A stretch of DNA of 64,000 bases from Trichobilharzia szidati (taxonomy: Eukaryota; Platyhelminthes; Trematoda; Strigeidida; Schistosomatidae): the NCBI GenBank assembly GCA_944472155.2, contig OX235272.1, positions 13,562,354 through 13,626,353 on the forward strand, written 5' to 3'. Under the pieces are notes generated by a model. It saw only the letters and a list, made by a program, of their open reading frames with translations, did no database searches and was not told the DNA's origin. Below are positions 31,000 through 42,621 of the stretch, one piece after another. Both the position numbers and the translations under genes were made by a program. Numbering within the stretch: position 1 is the stretch's first letter; each line of letters opens with the position of its first letter.

Positions 31000-31320
31000 A
31001 TGTTTGAATCATGTGGATGTAGTATTCAACATCTTTAAAGCTATGAACGCAAGGTTTGGAAGCAACTACTACATCCACTTCTGTCGAAAGTATTGACTGA
31101 TGTAATAATAATAATAATCGCACAATAATATAGACTTCTATTAATTCTTGTGGTGTTAACTCGGTAATTATTATATGAATAGTGATATTCATGTTTGCAT
31201 CCTGTGAACCCTTGTTGTTTTTTTAGCCACTCGGTAATTTCGGCGACGTCACTGGATACGCTGTTGAAGAAATTGGTTTCCAGTATCGCTGATTTTGTAT
31301 CCCATGTCATATCACCAATA
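31000..31320. other. Spacer between two antisense LINE fragments
   Basis: AT-rich with an ATA/ATT microsatellite near 31,103. No recognised feature. Confidence 0.35.
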
Positions 31321-32625
31321 AATATTATAATAATGATTTCCTTTATTACAAAAACAGTACTTGTGATACAGAATGGAATTTTCAGCATTAATCACAATAT
31401 CTTGCATCTAATTTCCTCAAATTATAAATAAAAATTAGTCACACAGAAAATTTTCCACAATTGCAATAGGGTTAATATAAAAAAATTAAAAAATGCAGCA
31501 TATAAAATGGAAATAATAATAATGATAGCATCTAAGGTAATGATAATAATACAAGTGGAAATTGCCGTGGGCTTATTTCACACAGTATTGTCGATGCAGT
31601 ATACAAATCCCTACATGATTAAAAATATTGAATATGATGTTCTCTTTACATGATATGGTGAGGGGAAAAAGAAAGATTGCAGCAGTCATAGAGATTAGTT
31701 GGTGTTTGCAATTATGAGAGTAAAACAAAGAAGCAACAGAGCCATAAATATAATGGAAATAATAAAAGTAAAGCTTGAAGGTATATAAAGATGGATGGAG
31801 GAGATTGTTTATTTACTAGATGAAAAAAGGTTAGTTAGTTAATTCTTGCCTGACACTATTTTCATCACATAAAATACGTGCCAAGTGTGGTATCATAGAA
31901 TTTTTATACTTAGACGTGCGAGCATACAGTTTTCTGAAGTTACTTCTTGTTCTACCTGAGGAGATGCAAGGTGAAAGCTGAGGGTGAAGTGGATGCTCCA
32001 TGTCAGACAAAATCCCTCTAGCAAATTTACTGCACGAAGTCAAGTGCCTATCGACAACGACGTTAACTATGTGGTCCACTGGGACACCACTCATCCTACT
32101 GACCGTCTTCAGCATTCTACGAATTGTGACATAATCCCTTTTAAGCAAACCAAGAAAGAATAAGCAGGAGTGAACAATAAAGAAGAATAGGTAGGATGCA
32201 AGAGTTGATAAACTGTGAGAGGAGAAGGGGTTGAGTTATACCCGAGTGCCTTAACTTCTTAATGTCAAATATCAGGGGGAATATTTTACTGGAGATCGCT
32301 GAGACATGGGAAGACCAGGAGAGATTAGAAGAGAGAATAAGTCCAAGATACTTAATTTCTGATTTAATTCCTATATCATTGTCGTCAATCTTACAACTGT
32401 CATGAGAATCGACAACTCCTTTTAACTGTCTTTTACATCTTAAGCTGAAATTAACAGTTTGACATTTAGAAAGATTCAGTTTAAGACCGTTGGACTCAGA
32501 CCATTTACCGACTCCAGACAGAAAGCTATTTATTTTGGTACAATCTAGCTGGGAGTTACCAGCCATTGAAACTGTTAAATCATCAGCGTACTTCACAAAG
32601 TTTATTTCATCAGACTGAGGCATAC
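31320..32625 (-). mobile_element. CR1-like LINE, RT C-terminal half and 3'UTR (part of a nested element)
   Basis: 32,623-32,141 encodes NFVKYADDLTVSMAG (catalytic YADD), KWSESNGLKLNLSKCQTVNF, IKYLGLILSSNLSWSSHVSA, then LLYCSL. A frameshift near 32,145 leads to GLLKRDYVTIRRMLKTVSRM ... FARGILSDMEHPLHPQLSPC ending RQELTN at 31,831. The 3'UTR runs to ~31,320 and ends with 'ATGCTGAAAATTCCATTCTG'-like sequence. The N-terminal parts of the same element lie at 34,836-36,413 and 42,622-43,195, interrupted by other insertions. Confidence 0.8.
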
Positions 32626-32639
32626 TTTACCCATATGGG

Positions 32640-34835
32640 CTGTTCATCTAACTTTGGTACTACAGACCCCAGTGCAATACCCCCAATTTGAGGAAACTCA
32701 TTTGCCCCAGCAACAGTACCGCACCTAAAACGTGATTAAACCAACCCAATTTCTCCCACATGCCTTGATCTAAGGTTTGGTTATACAGCTTATTGGTAAT
32801 CTTATCAATATTTCATCAATCGGGTTTATAAACTCATAAGACTATCTATAATTATCCTGGACGTATAATCCCAAATTAGTTGTGATAGTTCTTCCATAAT
32901 ATAAGCAAACTGGTACTTTGTAATGTCTAAAGCATGCCATATGAAAAGTGGCCAGGAAAACTTAGCAATAACAAACTCAGCCAACCAACCATTTTCCCCA
33001 AGCTCATTCAACCTAACCTTATCTTTAATCCTACCACTATCCACTACACTCTAATCCGTAGATTATGTCTTAATTTGACCCAGTACTGAAAACTCTTCTA
33101 CCTCTTACTTTTAAAGATGTTCTAACTACTAACTGCGCAGTAAGCGTTTAACTAACTCACTGACTTTCTCTTCACTGTAATCTTCAATAAGTTCGTCAGT
33201 ATAATTATTTCCATAAACAATTACATTAGCAACCATATCTTTTAATATTTTACATATATGCTTATATTATTAGCACTATTTTTTGAGTTGAAATGACTAT
33301 CTTCAGTCAACACCTACCCATATTCATATAATTTTCTAAAAAATTCATAATGTTGAAATTATGTAGTATTTTTCCATCATGTAATTGATGAGTCACTTTG
33401 CAATGTGTAACGCACACCATATAAAATCGGTCGTGAAAATTTAGCATAACAAGTTCTGCTAACCAGTTGCCTTACTCAGAACCACTTTACATAACTTTAT
33501 CACTAGTTGTTCCACTACTCATATCACTCTGCTAAATAGAATATAACTTAGTTGTACTAATATTAGCTATTTTTATACTTCATAACTCTTAAGGGAAACC
33601 TAATTTCTTAGTCTTTTGTAGTAACCCACTTGTTCACTAGTATGATGATAATACTGCTAACAATGTCCTCTGGTATTATTGTGCCATGTGACCTAATGGG
33701 AAGCACTTGTCAGGAAAGCTGTTAATGTGCAGCATACTGTATGATTGGGACGGAGTCAAAGCAATCCAATATTACAACTGCAGTCATTGTAAAATGTCTC
33801 AGAGCTTGATGTCAAAAAAGGAGGGAGGGTGGCGCATGCTGATCAGCAGATTTGGTAGTGGTCACAAATGTGAATCGCTCCGATCTGTAGGACAGCAACA
33901 TGCGTTATTTTGGCAGCTCGAGAATCAAACATGAGTCTAGATACTAAATGTATAAAAAAATTAGACTTTAAAAAAAATAAAACAATAATGACAGTACAGC
34001 TTTAGCTTGTAAAAAATAACAATGCTTTCGCCCCCAACATCTACAAGCCTGCTCAGTTTCTTGTCAAGATGCTATCCCATGGGCCATACACAAGTTCGCC
34101 AAACATCCTACAGGTCACCATATTCAACAGGTTCTAATCCTTCTAGCCACTTCTCTCTAAAATGTCACTTATATACTTCACAATAATCCTTCTACCTAAT
34201 TATTATTATACTCTATTTTATCTCAACTTCCTAGGACTTTAATAAAGCTGAAATTTTTTCCCTCTTCTCATTTTCACCCTTTTCTCGTGTAAAGTTCGGT
34301 TGCTCTGATGATAAAAAACAACACTCATGTTTGAGAATAAATATATTTTCGTAGAAAATATCATAGTTTTCCATGGTAAGACCAATATGGTTAGCATCAT
34401 ACGTTGCAAATGTGTATTATCATTTCAAGTACTACATAGCTTCTTGTATTTATCTTGTAAATACACTTTGAATAATGTATTATTCATAATTGCATTCTAT
34501 ACCATTTTGCAGCTGCGCCAGATTTTCTTCAGTTCCTAAAATAGCGTCCAGGCATTTGTTTATCGATTGGTCATAACTATCATCAGGAAATGGAACGGAT
34601 TTCGGGTTGTCGCTCAACTTCGATGTTGACCTTCGTGATATGTTTACAAATTAACATCTATAAGAATCTGTTGTGATTGCTTGTACTATAACTCAACAAT
34701 ATGAACTTTTTGAAAAAGTGATAATGTATGCTAATTAACAATTGTAATACGTAACATAATTGATCGTGCCTGTAAAAATGGCATGCATTTCATGTAAACT
34801 TACCCGTTTATACGAAATATATATTATTATTAAGT
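32640..34835. repeat. Composite insertion splitting the CR1-like LINE
   Basis: About 2.2 kb between the two RT halves. 32,830-33,040 and 33,380-33,560 are diverged direct copies. 33,380-34,100 matches the reverse complement of 46,738-47,580. 34,750-34,835 is the short repeat seen at 22.1 kb. It has no recognised enzyme, so it is perhaps a non-autonomous DNA transposon with later additions. Confidence 0.5.
33380..34100 (+). repeat. Unknown repeat, copy 1 (inverted partner at 46.7-47.6 kb)
   Basis: Includes a frame at 33,707-33,934 with KMSQSLMSKKEGGWRMLISR and FGSGHKCESLRSVGQQHALF. The inverted copy reads SQTLTSEKEGLGWRMLIGRY and GSGYNCESLQSVGQQHAF, so the amino-acid pattern is retained. Not assigned to a family I know. 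Confidence 0.65.
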
Positions 34836-36413
34836 CATGTAAGAAGAAAGAAAAAAGAAAAGGAGAAAGGACAGCGCCTTGAGGGACACCAGCTTCAGTA
34901 GGGAATGAAGTGGAAGACTTCCCTTTATACATGGTGTACTGCTTTCTTTCTGAGAAATAGGAATGTAACCAGTTAACAGCCCAACATTCTGTTTGACTTG
35001 CAGCAAGTGTATTTAATAAGATGTCCCTAGGGACCGAGTCAAAAGTAGATGTATAGTCTAAGAAGGGACAACGAGCAAACTTAGCCCCTTTGTCTAGACT
35101 GGAAGCAATGTTATGATATCAGATGGCAGCTGCATCTAAAGTGCTTCTACTGTGCTTTTAGGCAAACTGTTTTGGGTCATTAAGGGATTTAAGAGAGGGT
35201 ACAAGACTAAGTAAAAGTAGTTTCTCCATAGTTGTCAAAAAAGGAAAGGTAATAGCAATGGGTCTAAATTTGACACATGCTCCAGTAGACGATTTAGGTA
35301 TGGGTACAACTTTATTGTGTTTCCAAATAGCAGGCACAATATTACTGGAAAAAGATTTGTTAAACAGTTCAGCGGGAGGGTAACACAGAATATCAGAACA
35401 TTTTTAAAAAATAATACTAGGTGCATGATCTGGACCTAAGCTCTGGGAAGGGTCCAGAGACTTGGGGCACTTTTGAACATCATTTGTGTTAAAACCTGGA
35501 AAGGAGCTACTATTAACACTAGTGATACTAGGAAGCATGGAATTTCAGGGAGAATAAATAAAAGATTTATTAAGAGTACATACATCAGGAGAATACGTAA
35601 TATTGTTTATCTGCTTACCACCAGTGATTTTCTTAAATAGTTTCCACATATTTGAAGCATTTTTGCAGGATATGAATTTCCGGTTTTTTTTATTACAGCT
35701 TGATTCCACACCGTATTTTCAGTACAAGTATGGAATTGTCAGCATGGATGTCGGTAGCCCAAATTTCAAGCCGACCATAGATATCGGGTGTGCGCCGGCA
35801 GGGGATCGAACCCCGGACCATGTGTATGGTCGGCGAGAGTCCTAACCACTGTGCCACCGACGTTATATATAACATTCAATCTCTGCATTTCAGACTTAAT
35901 AAGGAAGTTAGTTCTTTTTACACCACCTTTATCTTTCATTTTATATAGCTTTTCCTTCTCTCTACGAAGCTTTTTAAGTTGAGGGGAGGAGAAACGGTCG
36001 AATTTGACGAATAGTGTTTCTTTTGGGCCACAGATTTCAAAACAGAATTTCAGATAAGAAGTAATATTAGAGATAGTGTCATCAAGTGAAACATCATTAA
36101 ACAAATCCCATCTTGTGTCACTGAGCATGTTCCTAAGATGTTGTACATTCTCATTTGAGTAACATCTGTGGACAACTTTCTTGGAAAAGTTAGAGAAGGC
36201 TTTTCTGTTTAACTTTCCATAAACTTTGGGTAGAACTCGTACAATACAGTGATCAGAGTTTGAGAGTGGAGCTCTTTTACGAGCTTCGTATATTCCAGAA
36301 TCATTTATAAATACTGAATCAAGTGAAGTATCTTGTCGAGTTTTCATGACCCAGCAATGTAATAAAACTGTGGTCACTGGCGTTGAAGTCACCAGTTACT
36401 ACAGACAAGGAGT
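34836..36413 (-). mobile_element. CR1-like LINE, endonuclease end to RT N-terminal half
   Basis: Just inside the gypsy junction the minus strand reads VVTGDFNASDHSFITLL (endonuclease GDFNA box), then after a shift DSVFINDSGIYE and APLSNSDHCIVRVL (SDH catalytic box), a linker to SEMQRLN at ~35,870, then a SINE insertion. Further on, with stops: SLGPDHAPSIIF, FRPIAITFPFLTTMEK, FLDYTSTFDSVPRDIL, EAGVPQGAVLSPFLFSFFLH DL, breaking at ~34,836. The order matches a CR1/jockey ORF2. Confidence 0.8.
35684..35862 (-). mobile_element. tRNA-derived SINE, type A, inserted in the CR1-like LINE
   Basis: Head CGTCGGTGGCACAGTGGTTA GGACTCTCGCCG with B box GGGGTTCGATCCCC. The body is 'CCATGCTGACAATTCCATAC' and the end GGTGTGGAATCAAGCTGTAA TAAAAAAAA. 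It matches the plus-strand copy at 47,341-47,534. It interrupts the LINE frame after SEMQRLNVIYN. Confidence 0.82.
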
Positions 36414-36804
36414 TGTAAGAGTTAGACTTGGTATTAACTTCGACCTAAAAGTAACTACTCTTACAAAACTTATTCACCGCTTATGGCCTTAATAGTACTC
36501 TGCCTAACGTGCAAGTACTAACAAACGGAATCAAGGTTAAAAGACTTGAGATGGCAAGTGTGACTGGAACAGAATTGTATTTACACAAAAGAGATATGGA
36601 ATTTGATAAGAAATAAGAGGTACACACTTATCTGCAGATGAGACGGCGGTAAGCTCAGAGAGTGCGCTAGGTGAAAGCACAGCGAGAGAGCGAACCCGAA
36701 ACCGTACAGGAGGTTCAGGAATACAATGCGGAAGTGGAAGTGAAGTTCAACATGTCAGGTTGCATTCATTCAAACAAAAGTTCAAAGGTACAATGTACAC
36801 TACA
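36414..36804 (-). repeat. 3' LTR of the gypsy element
   Basis: 391 bp, starting TGTAGTGTACATTGTACC on the minus strand and ending TCTTACA. A purine-rich tract (AAGGGGGGGATAA, ~36,808-36,820) lies just before it in element orientation and is the likely polypurine tract. Confidence 0.92.
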
Positions 36805-38057
36805 GGTTATCCCCCCCTTAGAAGGTTGGTGGGATAACAGCAAGCTTCGATATATAAAAGTAACAAGGTGGCGTACAATAACGGTGAATGGACAAGAAAA
36901 TGTGAAGATAGTAATAAAATAGCTGTTTTTCTTTTTTTAAAATATATATTGAGAAAGGAAAGAATGAAGGAAAAAAATTAAGGCAATTTATGAGCACTAT
37001 GTACACGATCCATGGAGTAAGATGGAATATAAGAAGGAATAACGCTGGTGCCTTGGTGCGATTTTTTTTAACATCGTTTATTTATACGTATCTTTTTTTA
37101 TTTTATTTATTTATTTATTTGGTTTTTTTTACGACATACTTTTACGGACTGGTTATGTGGAGGTGTGATGGTTTACCTCTGTTACCCACGTTGTTATAAC
37201 TGAAAGGTGGCTCATTATGTCTAAGTTTCCTCTTAGACTAATGCTCCATCCTTCCTCATCAACTAAAACTAGTAGTAATACCAAAGGCAATCAATATACC
37301 AGCGTATTAGGAGGAATAAAGTAAAAGCAACAGAAAAGAATAGAAGAAGAGGTTAAGATTTAAAAATCAGCATAGGGTGTTAACAAAAACTTAAGCGGAA
37401 TAAATGCAAAGGAACTAGTGTAACATGGAAATGGTACGCCAAATTGAAATAAAACAAGGGAAATTGCTAACACTGTGGAAACTTATGCAAGGTACAGAGA
37501 AGAGTGTGTACAACCAATAGCTATGAATAAGTATAATCACCATTTGTTAAAAAAAATGTAGCGAGCTGCATAATTAAAGTGATGCAAAGTAATTACAAGT
37601 ATGGGTCACAAAATAAATAAGTTTCGTCATGGCATAACTCGAGTGAAAATAGTAAGATCTGTAAAAATAGATTGAGCGGATTAAACAAAAATATTTCACG
37701 GTCCGTTTAACTATACAGTGAAAGTTTTTGTTTTTACATTTTATTATTTTTTATTTATTTTATTATTCTTTTTATCGGGTCCATATTTTTGGTCGTTTGG
37801 GTTGTAATTCCACGAGTGTTGGTAGTCACCATACGACGATAGAGTTGATTGATGTAGTTAGCTGTTCGAGTGTAAGGCCGAAAATAAAATGCTAGAACAC
37901 TCTGTAAAGGGAAAGAAATCTAACAAGGTTAGTAACTGTAAAAGCGGCTACTGCCCACAAACCAAATCAAAAGGGTAAATACCATGGAAAATGAATGTAA
38001 ACTGCGACAAAGAAAGAAAAAAATGAGAGTATGAACTACTCTTATACGTAAAAGTGT
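36805..38057 (-). other. 3' untranslated region of the gypsy element
   Basis: Unusually long (~1.25 kb) AT-rich stretch between the pol stop and the 3' LTR. No env-like frame with membrane or signal segments is convincing. Confidence 0.6.
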
Positions 38058-41000
38058 TTAGTTAACGAATTCGCAGTATCGCTTAGGCCAGTGCACACGC
38101 CGACCGGCGCGTGTAACTGTTGCCTTACTTGTCTCATCCGAGGAACTGCTAGGTTTAGCAGGATTGTTGACCATCGGACTTGGCTGGGGTGTGAGTGCGG
38201 GCGTAGTTGCCGGTTGCGTAGGCGTCAGGGGTACCGAGTCTTCAATGTAGGCCGCTTTAAGTCGGTCTACACTTACGGTGTCTTGCCGGCCAAATCGATC
38301 AATAACAAAAAATTTTTCTTTTCTACTGACGACCTTGAATGGTCCATCGTAAGGAGGTTGTAGGGGTCTACGGACGGTGTCACAACGCACAAAAACCTGG
38401 GTACAGCCATCGAGTCTAGCGTCTACTTGCGCTCTCCTGTTTTGTGTGCGAGTGGGAGTTGGTTGCAGGCGTTGCATTAGGCGCTTGAGGTTCTGAGCAT
38501 AACCCTGTACATCCGTAGCACCTGGTTCACCACTTTCAGGTGAGATAATTTCACCCGGTAGACGGAGGGTGGTACCAAACACCAACTCTGCGGAAGTGCA
38601 CTGTAAGTCTGCTTTGAGTGTGGAACGGATACTAAGTAGCACTAGGGGAAGAGACTCAGTCCACTTAGTATTCTCTGTAGCCATTAACGAAGCTTTCAGT
38701 TGACGGTGAAAACGCTCCACAAGTCCATTTGCTGCTGGATGGTACGCGGTTGTTCGGATGCGTTTGCACCCCAGTAGCTCTAAGAGCTTCTTGAAGTGGG
38801 TTGATTCAAACTGCTGTCCACGGTCTGTAGTCACCGTAGATGGGCATCCGAATTGAGCTACCCAGCGTTCCATGAACACTCGGCAAATGGTTTCCGCGGT
38901 CGTATCGGGGATGGGAATAGCTTCTGGCCAACGAGTGAAACGGTCGACACATGTCAACAAATAACAGTGGCCATTTGATGGTGGTAGAGGACCCACTATG
39001 TCTAGATGAACGTGGCTAAAGCGAGCATCGGGTGTGGAGAAGGAACCCACTGGGGTGATGTTGTGTTTGTGTACCTTAGCTCGTTGACACGGCACACAGG
39101 CACGTGCCCAGACACGCACGTCTCGATTGATACCAGGCCAGACAAATCTAGCTGACACTAGTTTGTCCGTTGCCCGGATACCTGGATGGGAAAGGTTGTG
39201 TAGGCTATCAAAAACTGTACGGCGCAATGAAGGGGGAACGATGGGTCTCGGGGTACCGGTGGACAGATCGCAGAGGATGGTACCCTCGCTATTAACGAGC
39301 GGTATACGCTTGATATGTAAGGAGGTATTTGACGACAGCTTATCAAGATCTAACTCTGTAAGCTGACGTTGCGCCATTTGTTTCAAGTCAATGGTTGGAG
39401 GCGCCGACATGGTACATATCCGAGACAAGGCGTCTGCCACAGCATTGTCAACCCCCGAAATATGTCTAATATCCGAGGTGAATTGAGAGATATAATCCAA
39501 GTGACGCAGTTCGCGTGGGGAATATCTATCCGTAATAGTGTGGAGGGCATACGTCAGTGGCTTGTGATCGGTAAATACTGTGAATTTCCGACCTTCAACA
39601 AAGTGGCGAAAATGTTTGATAGCCGCGTATATGGCGAGGAGTTCTCTGCCAAAGGTGCTATACCTCACTTCAGCGGCGGACAACTTCCGGGAGAAAAAGG
39701 CGACTGGTATCCATGAAGTATGTACCAGTTGCTATAGAACAGCTCCAATGGCTGTGTTAGATGCGTCGACTGAGATGCTAAGTGGAAGATGGACGTCAAG
39801 GTGGACTAGCATGGTGGCGTCTGCAATTGCCGACTTTATATTCTGGAAGGCTTCTCGAGCCTCTGATGTCATGCTGAACGTTTTGTTCCTACCCTTTAGT
39901 AGGTCTGTGAGTGGCAGTAAAATACGTGCACATTGAGGAACGAACCGTCGATAATAGCTCACCATGCCGAGAAATGTGCGTAAAGATTTCATTGACGCAG
40001 GTTCCGGGAAGTCGCGTATTGCCTGTACCTTCTCAGGTAGCGGGCGAATTCCCTGCTCATTAATGACATGTCCCAGGAAGGTCAATGAATGGACGCCAAT
40101 CTGACATTTGGACATGTTTAGCGTCAAACCATGGGCTGTTAGCCGCTCGAAAACCATCTGTAGATGCGTACGGTGGCTAGCTTCGTCTGGGCTAGCCACG
40201 AGAATATCGTCGAGGTAAGCATGTGCACAATCTAATCCTCGCAAAACATCGTGAATAAACCGCTGGAATGTTTGTGCGGCATTGCGGAGTCCAAACAGCA
40301 TTCGAAGAAATTCGAAAAGACCAAACGGGGTGATCACTGCCGTCTTAGGAATATCATCTGGGTGAACTGGAATCTGGTGATAGGCCCTGGTTAAGTCAAG
40401 TTTACTGAATACCGTGGCACCCTTGAGAGACGACGTAAGGTCGTGAATATGTGGTACGGGGTAACGATCAGGTACGGTCTGTGCGTTAAGCCTGCGGTAG
40501 TCACCACAAGGCCTCCAATCTATCCCGTTAGGCTTTGGTACCACGTGTAAAGGGGAAGACCACGGGCTGCTGGAAGGACGGATTATCCCCATATCTAACA
40601 AATGCTCGAATTCAGCCTTCACGGCTTGTAGTTTTTCTGGGGACAATCGCCGTGGTTTAGCGAAGACCGGTGAACCAGTGGTCACGATATGATGAGTGAC
40701 AGTAGACGTCACACAAGGAAGTTTAGAAATCGGTTTGAACAGATTGGCAAAGGACTGAAGAACTTCAGCGTAAGGGCCGGTAGAGGCAGGGGTTGAGTAT
40801 ACTGGGCTTAATGCAGGTGTGAGTATCACAACACCGGAGATCGAAAGGCTTGTAGCTGAATCGATCAGTTTGTGTTTGCCAGTATCAACCAGTAGCTGAT
40901 AGTGTTGCATGAGATCCATGCCAATAATACCAGTAGTTACATCTGCTACAAGGAAAACCCATCGAAATGACCTACGTAGGCCTATGTTAAGGTCCAGGAA

Positions 41001-41198
41001 CTTTTTGCCATACGTTGTGATTGGCGAACCATTTGCGGCGCGAAGCTGTAAGGAAAGTGGCCGCTTGCGCTCTTCAGATGTTGGTGGGATCACGCTAAAT
41101 TCCGCCCCAGCGTCAACTAGGAAGCGTGTCCCAGTGGTACGGTCGGTAACATAGAAGAGGCGACATGGAAGTGGTTCGCCAGCGACGTTAGTCGCCAA
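38058..41198 (-). pseudogene. pol: Gypsy Pol: protease, RT, RNase H, integrase, with one internal stop
   Basis: Frame opens before [20 protein letters not shown]. Protease box [14 protein letters not shown] boxes [64 protein letters not shown]; RNase [16 protein letters not shown], then a TAG at 39,732-39,734, then AEVRYSTFGRELLAIYAAIK and FTDHKPLTYAL in the same frame. Integrase: H-H-C-C zinc region (HNLSHPGIRATDKL ... CVPCQRAKVH), core D of HLDIVGPLPP, D of TTDRGQQFES, E of ANGLVERFHRQLK, then a C-terminal part ending VHWPKRYCEFVN. About 1,046 codons. The stop is the only disruption seen and would truncate the protein within RNase H. Confidence 0.92.
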
Positions 41199-41222
41199 TA
41201 CGTGCTGGCTTACAGGTTTCCC
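41178..41222 (-). promoter_or_regulatory. Predicted -1 ribosomal frameshift signal between Gag and Pol
   Basis: Heptamer GGGAAAC (41,222-41,216) in the correct zero-frame register (G GGA AAC). A 6-nt spacer CTGTAA includes the Gag stop. A hairpin follows at 41,209-41,178 with 6-bp arms GCCAGC/GCTGGC, plus a competing inner GCGAC-TAAC-GTCGC hairpin. Pol is open in the -1 frame. Spacing and register fit classical retroviral-type frameshift sites. Confidence 0.8.
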
Positions 41223-42043
41223 GATTGCTGGCCATCAAAGGTGCACGGGCGAGTGCACTTTTGGGCCTTATCACCATAACGCCGGTGATACCAGCAAACT
41301 CCAGGCTGGGAATTTTTAGGCCTACGACGTCTGCTGCCAGCTCGTGACGAAGATCTGCCACGAATCGAGCTGGTGCGGCTATGTGAACGACCTCTAGATC
41401 TCCTATTGAGTTTTAACTTATCTATCTCTTCGTACAGCTTATTGAGGTGAGCCACCACATCAACGTTGGATGACTCCACGGCAGAGGAGGTCCTAGTCTG
41501 CGTGGAACTAGCGGTAACGGCAGCCGAGATACTCGTGTTTGATGTAGTAGTCTCTACTACTCTATCGGCTGCCTCAGCTAGCTCAGATAAGGGGGAATGG
41601 TTGATTGGGGCTAAAATAGTCTGAATTGTCTGGGGTAACCGTTGTAACCACAGCTGTTTCAAGAAGGCATCATCTATTTTGAAGTCGGCCACCAACTGCC
41701 TCATTTGGCGTAACAGTTGGGTGGGCTTTCTACCACCTAGGTGGACATCTCGGAATAGCTCCTGCACTTTCTGTTGTTCGGTAAGTGCCACGCGCTTAAT
41801 AAGCGCCTGCTTGAGACGCTCGTACAAGCCCGGGGATAGGTCCGCAAGGACATCAGATACATCTTCCATGACGTGCTCAGGAAGACTTACTATAACGAGG
41901 TTCACCTTAATCTCCTGTGAGTGTATATTACGAAGTGCGAACATAGCCTCGATGTGTTCGAACCATCGGGCAGTATGCTGAGTCCAGAAGGTGGGGAGTT
42001 GCAAGGTAATAGCCATTTCTGAGGCGGGACTGGCGTCAGTCAT
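41210..42043 (-). CDS. gag: Gypsy Gag protein
   Basis: ATG at 42,043 ([20 protein letters not shown]), 277 residues. Capsid-like region [20 protein letters not shown], then [28 protein letters not shown] typical of gypsy Gag. An Arg/Ser-rich basic stretch follows ([20 protein letters not shown]), then a CHCC nucleic-acid-binding knuckle, ending GQQSGNL. An open frame extends 36 codons upstream but lacks ATG and is a hydrophobic read of AT-rich leader. The stop at 41,210-41,212 lies 3 nt after a frameshift heptamer. Confidence 0.9.
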   Translation of the reverse strand: MTDASPASEMAITLQLPTFWTQHTARWFEHIEAMFALRNIHSQEIKVNLVIVSLPEHVMEDVSDVLADLSPGLYERLKQALIKRVALTEQQKVQELFRDVHLGGRKPTQLLRQMRQLVADFKIDDAFLKQLWLQRLPQTIQTILAPINHSPLSELAEAADRVVETTTSNTSISAAVTASSTQTRTSSAVESSNVDVVAHLNKLYEEIDKLKLNRRSRGRSHSRTSSIRGRSSSRAGSRRRRPKNSQPGVCWYHRRYGDKAQKCTRPCTFDGQQSGNL

Positions 42044-42207
42044 TTTGCACACGAGACGATATATTAATAAAATGACAACAAATATGATAACAACAAAAAA
42101 TACGAGTAAAAACAAGGCAAACAAAAATTTACAACTCTGTATGACAAACAAATTACCAATATGAAAAAGGACTATTTACACGCTAGGCTAAAAAGTAGGC
42201 AACGGCG

Positions 42208-42224
42208 AAAATTCGGGCTCACCA
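42208..42224 (-). promoter_or_regulatory. Primer-binding site, tRNA-Trp-like
   Basis: Two bases after the 5' LTR the minus strand reads TGGTGAGCCCGA, close to the complement of a eukaryotic tRNA-Trp 3' end (one mismatch from TGGTGACCCCGA). The same primer is reported for CsRn1-type elements. Confidence 0.65.
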
Positions 42225-42226
42225 CT

Positions 42227-42617
42227 TGTAAGAGTTAGACTTGGTATTAACTTCGACCTAAAAGTAACTACTCTTACAAAACTTATTCACCGCTTATGGC
42301 CTTAATAGTACTCTGCCTAACGTGCAAGTACTAACAAACGGAATCAAGGTTAAAAGACTTGAGATGGCAAGTGTGACTGGAACAGAATTGTATTTACACA
42401 AAAGAGATATGGAATTTGATAAGAAATAAGAGGTACACACTTATCTGCAGATGAGACGGCGGTAAGCTCAGAGAGTGCGCTAGGTGAAAGCACAGCGAGA
42501 GAGCGAACCCGAAACCGTACAGGAGGTTCAGGAATACAATGCGGAAGTGGAAGTGAAGTTCAACATGTCAGGTTGCATTCATTCAAACAAAAGTTCAAAG
42601 GTACAATGCACACTACA
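42227..42617 (-). repeat. 5' LTR of the gypsy element
   Basis: 391 bp, identical to the other LTR except for one base as far as I can compare by eye. It carries the promoter for the element; no clear TATA box was chosen. Confidence 0.92.
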
Positions 42618-42621
42618 GAGT

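Larger units (their letters stand above)
36414..42617 (-). mobile_element. Full-length gypsy LTR retrotransposon, CsRn1/Boudicca-like
   Basis: 6,204 bp, with 391-bp LTRs (TGTAGTG...TCTTACA on the minus strand), primer-binding site, gag, pol and a ~1.25-kb untranslated 3' region (36,805-38,057). By eye the LTRs differ at one position (36,797, T versus C at 42,610), so the insertion is recent. The Gag zinc motif is CHCC ([18 protein letters not shown]) rather than CCHC, which with a Trp-tRNA-like primer site marks the CsRn1 clade. One in-frame TAG in pol suggests this copy is not autonomous. It sits in a CR1-like LINE endonuclease sequence. Confidence 0.95.
36410..42621. repeat. 4-bp target-site duplication flanking the gypsy element
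   Basis: GAGT (ACTC on the minus strand) at 36,410-36,413 and again at 42,618-42,621, immediately outside the LTRs. The interrupted LINE frame resumes across it. A 4-bp duplication fits CsRn1-group gypsy elements. Confidence 0.85.

Noticed and set aside
36805..38057. An env-like gene in the gypsy 3' region
   Set aside because: No frame of useful length with signal peptide, transmembrane segment or cysteine pattern; only AT-rich untranslated sequence.
42044..42151. Hydrophobic 36-residue N-terminal extension of Gag resembling a membrane anchor
   Set aside because: It opens with TTG, not ATG, comes from T-rich leader sequence, and a normal ATG followed by typical Gag sequence lies at 42,043.
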